Assembly: GCA_018678395.1 (NCBI GenBank)
Contig: JAHHMJ010000218.1
Coordinates: forward strand, 1 to 11,690
From: Gemmatimonadota bacterium
GTDB taxonomy: Bacteria > Gemmatimonadota > Gemmatimonadetes > Longimicrobiales > Gaopeijiaceae
Direction: 5' to 3'
Length of the DNA: 11,690 nucleotides
Part shown: positions 1 through 5,334 of the stretch, piece by piece
How positions within the stretch are numbered: position 1 is the first letter of the stretch
Layout of the letters: each line of letters begins with the position of its first letter
Program-made: the position numbers and the translations under genes
The notes under the pieces: model-generated
The model's database searches: none
Told to the model about the DNA's origin: nothing
Seen by the model: only the letters and a program-made list of their open reading frames with translations

Positions 1-1803
1 CCGGATCTCGGCGGCCAGCGCGGTGCGCACCTCGGGCGGCTCGCTGACCCGCACCTCCACACGGGCGGGCTGCCCGGCCCGGACCGCCGGATAGACCTCG
101 GCGTCGAGTCGGGCGCGGGCATCGTCGACCTCCCACGGGATCGACCACTCCTGCACGAAGATCGTGTCGCCGACCCCGAACCCGCTCGACCAGGCGTCGA
201 CCGCGACCTCGGCGTCGGGGAACCGTTCCCGCACCACCGCGCGTGCCACCGCGTCGAGCCCGTCGGGTGCGTCGCTGGCGACGAGCTCGACCTCGACCCG
301 CTCGGGAGCGTCGCCGTCGTCCGCAGCGCGATCCATCCAGGTGCCCAGCTTCGCGAGGCCGAGCGCCGCCTGACCCGGCGCACCGCGCACCTGCAGGAAG
401 CGGCGCAACTCGGTCTGCAGCTCGGCCAGGCGTGTTTCGCCCTTGCCGTGGGCCCAGAGGTAGGGGGCCCGGCCGGCGAGCCAGTCGAGCGTCGCATCGA
501 CACCCCCGGCGTCCGCCCCGTCGACGATCAGCCCTCCTGGTCGCTCACCCGGCTCCCCAGGGCCGAACGCATCCTCCACGAGCGCGGCGTAGCCGGTCCC
601 GGCCGCATTCTCGAAGCCCGGGAACCCGCCGGATCCGTCGAGCGCCGTCGCGCCGTGATGGCTCGGTCCGACGAGAATCGGGAAGCCCTCGGCCGACGGA
701 TCGTCTTCCTGTCCGCCCACGCGAGCGAGCGGAAGCCGGATGCCCGCGGTCTCCAGTCCGATACGGGTCGCGAGGTCGACCACACCGCCGGCGACGCCCG
801 TGCCCGACAGCGACAGCGTCGCCCGACTCGCGTCGGGGATCAGGTCGCGGTTCGTGTCCCGGTAGAGGCCGTCGATCGTGTAGAGGTCGGCGAGCGAGAA
901 GGGCGCGTCGGCGGGCGGACGGTAGGTGCCTCCCTCCGTCGTCGACCACGGCTCGGGTGGTCGGACCACGATCGTCGTGTCGGCACCGCCCCCGCCCGCC
1001 ACGAGCACGTCGAGGCGGTGCAGGTCGCGCACGTGCAGATCCGCGAGGGGATGGGCACCGCTGTCCGGAGCCGGTGCGGCGAGACGCCCGAGGAGCGCCT
1101 CCCGTGCGGTGGCATCCGGGACGCGGACCCGAACGCGGGCGCGAGCGACGCCGGGCCGCCGGCCGTCGACCACGATCCGTCGCAGTTCGGCACCGTCTGC
1201 CCCGGCGGCCAGGGAGTCCACGCCTTCGACGACCGCGCCCCACGAGGTCCCGTCGACGCCCCAGACGGAGGGGTGTCGGCCGGCGAGGTAGGCCGAAGCC
1301 TCGAGAAGGCCGGACGCGTCGTATCCCACCAGAGCGAGTCCGCCCCGGCGATAGGCGGCCGACGGACCGACATGCACCACCGCGCCCTGCCCCGGCGCCA
1401 TGCCGGCGCGCAGCGCCGCGACGTCCAGACCGGTCGAGGCCGCGGGTTCGTCACCGATGAGCACGATGGGCGCGTCGAAGGTCTCCCCGACGGTGGCGGC
1501 GCGACCGAGATCGGTTGCGGTCGTCTCGTATCCCAGCCGCGCGGCAACGTTGGCTGCGGCCGCGATCTCGGCCGTGCCCGGGTCCGGCGCCAACACCAGC
1601 CGGGCGGCGACAGCGTCGGGCCACGGGTCGCGATTCAGGTTCGACAGGAGCGCGTCGACGGCGAACACGTCGCGCAGGTCGTCGACGGTGTCGGCGGGCG
1701 CCACCACCGGAGCCGGCCGGGGGACCGACACCCGGTTCACGACCGCCGACGCCGGAGTGGCGAGTCCCGCGACGGCAGCGAGGACGAGCGGAGTCAGCGG
1801 CAT
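1..1803 (-). CDS. Large secreted protein with two related modules, C-terminus outside window (possible M14-type carboxypeptidase N-terminal region)
   Basis: The frame is open from ATG at 1803 to the window edge, giving 601 codons without a stop. Residues 1-20 form a signal peptide ending ASA, so the product is exported. Two related modules are visible. Residues ~51-180 and ~312-450 each have an N-R-D-x-x-P-D turn, an Ala-rich helix leading to A-x-R-x-G-x-E-T, a strand ending I-L-V-G or I-V-L-I-G, and a closing segment with L-A-G-R-x-P-x-x-W. The second copy has D-T-N-R-D-L-I-P-D (316-324), a calcium-loop-like motif. A third region (~500-601) has alternating strands and helices. The whole resembles, from memory, N-terminal parts of large secreted M14-type zinc carboxypeptidases of Acidobacteria; the catalytic part would lie beyond the edge, so this is a weak assignment. 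GAGG at 1812-1815, eight bases before the ATG and overlapping the upstream stop, supports the start and coupling to the aldolase-like gene 10 bases upstream. Confidence 0.85.
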   Translation of the reverse strand, partial: MPLTPLVLAAVAGLATPASAVVNRVSVPRPAPVVAPADTVDDLRDVFAVDALLSNLNRDPWPDAVAARLVLAPDPGTAEIAAAANVAARLGYETTATDLGRAATVGETFDAPIVLIGDEPAASTGLDVAALRAGMAPGQGAVVHVGPSAAYRRGGLALVGYDASGLLEASAYLAGRHPSVWGVDGTSWGAVVEGVDSLAAGADGAELRRIVVDGRRPGVARARVRVRVPDATAREALLGRLAAPAPDSGAHPLADLHVRDLHRLDVLVAGGGGADTTIVVRPPEPWSTTEGGTYRPPADAPFSLADLYTIDGLYRDTNRDLIPDASRATLSLSGTGVAGGVVDLATRIGLETAGIRLPLARVGGQEDDPSAEGFPILVGPSHHGATALDGSGGFPGFENAAGTGYAALVEDAFGPGEPGERPGGLIVDGADAGGVDATLDWLAGRAPYLWAHGKGETRLAELQTELRRFLQVRGAPGQAALGLAKLGTWMDRAADDGDAPERVEVELVASDAPDGLDAVARAVVRERFPDAEVAVDAWSSGFGVGDTIFVQEWSIPWEVDDARARLDAEVYPAVRAGQPARVEVRVSEPPEVRTALAAEIR

Positions 1804-1813
1804 GGCGACGGCC

Positions 1814-2809
1814 TCAGGTCCCCTCTCCCGACCTCCCCGACAGCTGCCGTCCGGTGATCACCGCGTCGAAGGCGTCCTGATTGCGCCGCTGCATGATGAA
1901 GAAGTCCCAGCCGTCCTCCATGAGCGCCTCGACCTCGGCGGGGGTGTTGGCCGGATACCCGCACGACTTCTCGAATTCCCTGCAGGCCGCGAGGATCTGC
2001 GCGACCGCAGCGTCGAAGGCCTCCGGGTCGCGCACCCGCTCGCCGTTCTCGTCGACGCTCGACATCACCCAGCCCAGGGTTCCGGCACCGACCGTCACGA
2101 TCGGGATCGCGGGGTGGGCGGCGATTTCGCGGACGTTCGCCACCCCGGCTTCGCTCTCGACGATCGCCGTGATGAGGAGTTCGCCGTCGGGGTTCAACGG
2201 CCAGACGTCGGCCTTCTCGAGGTAGTCCTCGCCGCTCACGCCCCAGTACGCGGCTGCGCGCTCGAAGCCCGTCTCGGGGCGCACGCCGCCCTGCGAGGGA
2301 AAGCGCATGGCGGCCACCGCCTGATCGATCTCCTCGGCCGTCTCGACCTCCTGCATCGCGACGATCATCTGGCCGTCGTTCAACTGGTCGATCAGCGCCC
2401 GGGTCGACCCCGCGGGATCGTCGTGGACGATCGGAATCTTCGCCATGAAGGGATAGGCGCGGGCGGAGCCCCCCGCCTCGACGATCGCTTCCATGAAGCC
2501 GCGGTAGCGGTCGGCGGTCTGCGGGGAGTAGTTGTTGAGCACGTAGTCCCCGAGCTCGTAGGCGACCAGCTCACGGGCCGCCTCGTTCAGGTCCGGCTGC
2601 ACGACCTCCTCGGTGGGGGCCGCCTCGGCGCCGGGAGCGCGGCGTGGGGCTCGTGCCACGTACGCCGGGTGCATGACGCCCAGGACGGCGAGGTCGTGCT
2701 CGAGCAGGGGCACCACCGGATTGATCCGATCCGCCGTGAGGTTCGAACCCGAGTCGGCACATGCCGAGACCGCCAATCCGGCCACCGCTAGAACCAGGAC
2801 CGCGCGCAT
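1814..2809 (-). CDS. Exported lipoprotein of the HpcH/HpaI aldolase (citrate-lyase beta-like) superfamily, active site altered
   Basis: The 331-residue product begins with a lipoprotein signal: a short hydrophobic stretch ending V-S-A-C, with the lipidated Cys at 17. It is therefore probably anchored in a membrane facing the periplasm. The body follows the HpcH/HpaI barrel order: E-L-G-D-Y-V-L near 85-91, P-F-M-A-K-I-P near 120-126, a D-P-A-G-S-T-R helix, M-R-F-P...G-G-V-R-P (168-178), I-V-E-S-E-A-G-V near 216-223, and V-G-A-G-T-L-G-W (240-247). Family members are normally cytoplasmic, metal-dependent pyruvate aldolases of ~250-300 residues. By hand alignment the conserved Glu of the V-E motif is kept (218), but the usual metal Asp of G-P-A-D-L-S is Thr244, the pyruvate-binding Arg is Lys124, and the catalytic His has no obvious counterpart. 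An insertion rich in Pro/Ala lies at ~53-70. GGAG at 2815-2818, five bases from the ATG, fixes the start. It is first gene of a two-gene unit with the secreted modular protein. Confidence 0.88.
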   Translation of the reverse strand: MRAVLVLAVAGLAVSACADSGSNLTADRINPVVPLLEHDLAVLGVMHPAYVARAPRRAPGAEAAPTEEVVQPDLNEAARELVAYELGDYVLNNYSPQTADRYRGFMEAIVEAGGSARAYPFMAKIPIVHDDPAGSTRALIDQLNDGQMIVAMQEVETAEEIDQAVAAMRFPSQGGVRPETGFERAAAYWGVSGEDYLEKADVWPLNPDGELLITAIVESEAGVANVREIAAHPAIPIVTVGAGTLGWVMSSVDENGERVRDPEAFDAAVAQILAACREFEKSCGYPANTPAEVEALMEDGWDFFIMQRRNQDAFDAVITGRQLSGRSGEGT

Positions 2810-2814
2810 CCTTT

Positions 2815-2818
2815 CTCC
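2815..2818 (-). promoter_or_regulatory. Ribosome binding site of the aldolase-like lipoprotein gene
   Basis: On the minus strand GGAG lies five bases before the ATG at 2809, within the run GGAGAAAGG. It places the start immediately before a clean lipoprotein signal peptide. Confidence 0.7.
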
Positions 2819-2839
2819 AATCGCCTGGGGGTACGGGCG

Positions 2840-2855
2840 GGCTCCCCACGGAGCC
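2840..2855. repeat. Perfect 6-bp inverted repeat in the divergent intergenic region
   Basis: GGCTCC (2840-2845) and GGAGCC (2850-2855) flank a four-base loop. It lies about 30 bases upstream of the start of the aldolase-like lipoprotein gene, so it could form a leader hairpin on that transcript or be an operator. There is no T tract, so it is unlikely to be an intrinsic terminator. A stem this short is also plausible by chance in sequence this GC-rich. Confidence 0.3.
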
Positions 2856-2906
2856 GCGCCTTCGCACAGTGCTGGACACGCGCGCGGGCTGCAACGTTGG
2901 CCCGCC

Positions 2907-2929
2907 GGCCGATGGCTCGTGGGTCGGCC
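2907..2929. repeat. 6-bp inverted repeat with 11-base spacer in the divergent intergenic region
   Basis: GGCCGA (2907-2912) is the reverse complement of TCGGCC (2924-2929). The centre-to-centre distance of 17 bases would suit a dimeric regulator, but GC-rich sequence yields such pairs often. It sits between the two divergent start codons (2809 and 3024), a region in which I find no convincing -35/-10 pair for either gene. Confidence 0.22.
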
Positions 2930-3023
2930 CGCAGACGGGTAGCGACCGCGGCGCGGGGCGCCTAGTCTGATCGTTCCGTGCCCCTTCGCGGCATCCGCTC
3001 ACGCTCACCCGCTCTCCGTCTCC

Positions 3024-4310
3024 ATGTCGGTACTCGTCGACGCGTGTGATGCGCTGGAGTCGCTCCTCGGGGGCGACGCTCGGCGCCGGGTGGTGGACAT
3101 GCTCGCCGTCGACGCCTCGTTCGCGCGCGCCCTGGATCGCCTGAAGGTGTTCATGCGGCGGCACGCCTATCCGGGGGATGGGGGGGAGCTTTCCATGGCG
3201 CGGTGGGTCGCGAGGCTCGATCGCGATACGGCCCGGGAGGGCTTCCGCGTGATGCAGTCGTGGGACCACGTCCAGCAGCGGTTCAGTCGCGACGACGTGC
3301 CGGTGATGCTCACCGACTACTACGACTACCTGCGGGAGGGGCAGGACGGGGGGCCCACGTCGTTCGCCATCCTCATCGACTTCCACCTCCTGCATCTGCT
3401 GGCGCTCATCGCGATGCGGGCGTGGGACGATGGCCAGCCGGATGCGATCCTCGATCGGGTCGAGGGGCTGCTCGAGCTCCTTCAGGGCCCGCAGGGGAGC
3501 GGTCATCGGTTCATGGATTCGGCAGGGATGCTGCTGATCCTCGCCGTGTCGCAGTACCATCCGCTCGACATCGCCTACGATCGGCTCATCGATCGGATCC
3601 GCGGGCTGGATGCGCGCCATCGCATCCCGTTCGCTCAGGTGAGCGGCGGCGCGCTGGGAGCCCATCTCAGATGGGGCTTCTCGCAGATGTACCGCGGTGA
3701 TGCCGAGCGCATGCGCGAAGACAACGTGGGGGACTATCCCTGGCTGCTGTTCTCGGTCGCGACGCTCATGGATGCCTTCGCGAGCGCCGATCCGAGCGCC
3801 CCGACCCGACGCGAGATCGGCGCCGACCTCCTCAATGCGCTGTCTTCCGATCCCGGGGCGTTCGTCGGTCCGCCGCTGAAGGTGTTCGAACCCTACCGCA
3901 ACGAGTACGAGCGCTTTCGCCGCCAGTTCGTGGATGCGCGGCCCGAACTGCGCGCTCTGTTCGACGACCTCCGACCCGAGCGGGACCGGTTCTCGCCGTT
4001 GTCGTTCAGCTTCAACTTCCCGCACAACGCTATCGTGGCCGGCACGACGGTAGCGCTGTTGAACGAAGAGCCCTGTGCAGTGCCCTTCGATGATCTGTTG
4101 CTCGGCGGCATCGACGCCGACTCCGAAGACGACCCCAGGGTTCGGCAGGCCCGCGCGCTCATGCGGTACGCGGGCGCTCGGCCGGAGCGCCTCGAGGGCC
4201 GGGGCAACCGGCTCATTCTGTACGACGCGGTCCTGGCGCGTGAAAGCCATGATGCGGTTCTGACGCATCTCTTCGAGAACGCCGATTCCGCGACTCCGGA
4301 GGAGCGATGA
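3024..4310 (+). CDS. Hypothetical soluble protein, 428 residues, family not recognised
   Basis: I do not recognise a family. The product has no signal peptide and no membrane span long enough to be convincing; the most hydrophobic stretch (~116-135, F-H-L-L-H-L-L-A-L-I) looks like a buried helix. It is predicted mostly alpha-helical, acidic and rich in Leu, Asp and Arg, with many aromatic and Arg residues such as T-D-Y-Y-D-Y-L near 100. The C-terminal third has a segment S-F-S-F-N-F-P-H-N-A-I-V-A-G followed by a helical domain. Codon use, with strong GC3, clearly favours this frame over the long antisense frame opposite it. No Shine-Dalgarno precedes the ATG; later in-frame ATGs (for example 3099) are possible starts. 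Its stop overlaps the next gene's start as ATGA (4307-4310), so the two are translationally coupled, and it may act with the secreted protein that follows. Confidence 0.85.
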   Translation: MSVLVDACDALESLLGGDARRRVVDMLAVDASFARALDRLKVFMRRHAYPGDGGELSMARWVARLDRDTAREGFRVMQSWDHVQQRFSRDDVPVMLTDYYDYLREGQDGGPTSFAILIDFHLLHLLALIAMRAWDDGQPDAILDRVEGLLELLQGPQGSGHRFMDSAGMLLILAVSQYHPLDIAYDRLIDRIRGLDARHRIPFAQVSGGALGAHLRWGFSQMYRGDAERMREDNVGDYPWLLFSVATLMDAFASADPSAPTRREIGADLLNALSSDPGAFVGPPLKVFEPYRNEYERFRRQFVDARPELRALFDDLRPERDRFSPLSFSFNFPHNAIVAGTTVALLNEEPCAVPFDDLLLGGIDADSEDDPRVRQARALMRYAGARPERLEGRGNRLILYDAVLARESHDAVLTHLFENADSATPEER

Positions 4311-4870
4311 AATACGGATTTCCTGCGATGCGTCAGGCGCTACGCCTCGCGGCGGTGCTGGGATGGGCGGTGGTCGGCCTCGCCGGGGCCGCCCCGGCAG
4401 CCGCCCAGCTCGACCTGTGCATGGAAGCCGAGCGGTTCCTGCGCGAGACCATGGAGATGCAGGCGCTCTCGGAGCCCGACACGATCGACGACTGGCGGAC
4501 CCAGGCGATGGTGCCGGGCTGCCGCGTCACGGCGGCGGGTGCGACGCGGGACACGCCCACGCAGGTGGCGCGCGGGTTCTTCGAAGTCCTGGCCGAGTCG
4601 GGATGGACGCGGACCCCGGATCCGCAGGATGCTCCCAACGAGGCCTCGCTGCGGTACCGGCGTCTCGGCGCCGACTGCCTCTTCACCTACTACGACGGCA
4701 CGTCGACGCTCAACACGGAAGCCGAGTTCACCGTGTCGGACGCCGTCGAGATCGAGCCCGGCGAGCGGTTCTTCTACTTCCTCGTGATGTGCACGCCGGC
4801 CGCTCCCGCGGCCGAGCGCGGCGGCGGTCCCGGTACGGGCGTCGACGACATCCCCTCCCTCCTCCGCTGA
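4307..4870 (+). CDS. Secreted four-cysteine hypothetical protein
   Basis: The 187-residue product has a signal peptide: a basic start, hydrophobic core ~12-27 and A-P-A-A-A before Gln34. The mature part has four cysteines (38, 72, 124, 162), enough for two disulfide bonds, which is consistent with a periplasmic or secreted location. The mature domain alternates short helices and strands and has aromatic strand segments C-L-F-T-Y-Y-D-G and F-F-Y-F-L-V-M-C; the tail from ~165 is Gly/Pro/Ala rich. No family is recognised. GGAGG at 4298-4302 and the ATGA overlap with the upstream gene support the start at 4307. A second ATG at 4328 would give a more typical signal peptide and cannot be excluded. 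The cytochrome lipoprotein gene begins 10 bases after its stop, so the three genes probably form one transcript. Confidence 0.85.
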   Translation: MKYGFPAMRQALRLAAVLGWAVVGLAGAAPAAAQLDLCMEAERFLRETMEMQALSEPDTIDDWRTQAMVPGCRVTAAGATRDTPTQVARGFFEVLAESGWTRTPDPQDAPNEASLRYRRLGADCLFTYYDGTSTLNTEAEFTVSDAVEIEPGERFFYFLVMCTPAAPAAERGGGPGTGVDDIPSLLR

Positions 4871-4880
4871 GTACTCCTGC

Positions 4881-5324
4881 ATGAGCACGATCGACCGCGC
4901 CGCACGCTTCGCCCTCCTCGCTCTGCTCGTGACGGCCGTGGGCGCCTGCAGCAGCGATTCTCCCAGCGAGCCCGACGGCGACGATCCGAGGGTGGTGAAG
5001 CAGAACCCGTCGTTCGCGAACGACATCCAGGACGTCTTCACGCGCAACGGATGCGCGTCGTCGGGATGCCACGGAGGTGCGGGGGGCTCGGGAGGCCTGA
5101 ATCTCAGCGGGTCGGCGGCCTACGACGCACTGGTCGGCGTGATGGCCGTCGCCGAGCCGGTCACGCGGGTCATCCCGGGCAACGCGACCGACAGCTATCT
5201 GGTGATCCGCCTCGAGGGACGCCAGACGGTGGGCAACCGCATGCCGCTCGGCGGCTCACCGCTCGACAACATCGATCTCACCAACGTGCGCAACTGGATC
5301 GCGCAGGGCGCGCAGCGGAACTAG
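4881..5324 (+). CDS. Small lipoprotein monoheme c-type cytochrome with a CX4CH motif
   Basis: The 147-residue product has a lipoprotein signal ending V-G-A-C (lipidated Cys23) and then a Ser/Asp/Pro-rich linker. The domain begins S-F-A-N-D-I-Q-D-V-F, and the heme site is N-G-C-A-S-S-G-C-H (Cys58, Cys63, His64). This has four residues between the cysteines instead of the usual two. CX4CH heme sites are known, for example in Desulfovibrio cytochrome c3, and the N-G-C-x-x-x-G-C-H-G-G form is common in small exported proteins of several phyla. Met121 in N-R-M-P-L-G-G is a good sixth ligand, as in class I cytochromes c. The Y-L-V-I-R-L and I-D-L-T-N-V-R-N-W-I segments match the C-terminal helices of planctomycete-type cytochrome c domains. 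The likely role is electron transfer at a membrane surface. It is third in the plus-strand unit and converges on the beta-helix gene with a 10-base gap. No strong ribosome binding site is visible. Confidence 0.85.
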   Translation: MSTIDRAARFALLALLVTAVGACSSDSPSEPDGDDPRVVKQNPSFANDIQDVFTRNGCASSGCHGGAGGSGGLNLSGSAAYDALVGVMAVAEPVTRVIPGNATDSYLVIRLEGRQTVGNRMPLGGSPLDNIDLTNVRNWIAQGAQRN

Positions 5325-5334
5325 CCGGGTGCGC

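Noticed and set aside
243..1857. Long plus-strand open frames (starts at 243 and 448), Arg- and Pro-rich
   Set aside because: They are antisense shadows of the secreted modular protein. Composition is unnatural, with long Arg runs and no signal or motif, while the minus-strand frame has a signal peptide, duplicated modules and a ribosome site.
2571..4268. 565-residue minus-strand open frame
   Set aside because: It lies opposite the 428-residue plus-strand gene and overlaps the aldolase-like gene. Low-complexity His/Arg/Pro-rich text with no domain; the plus-strand frame has better codon use and an ATGA junction with the next gene.
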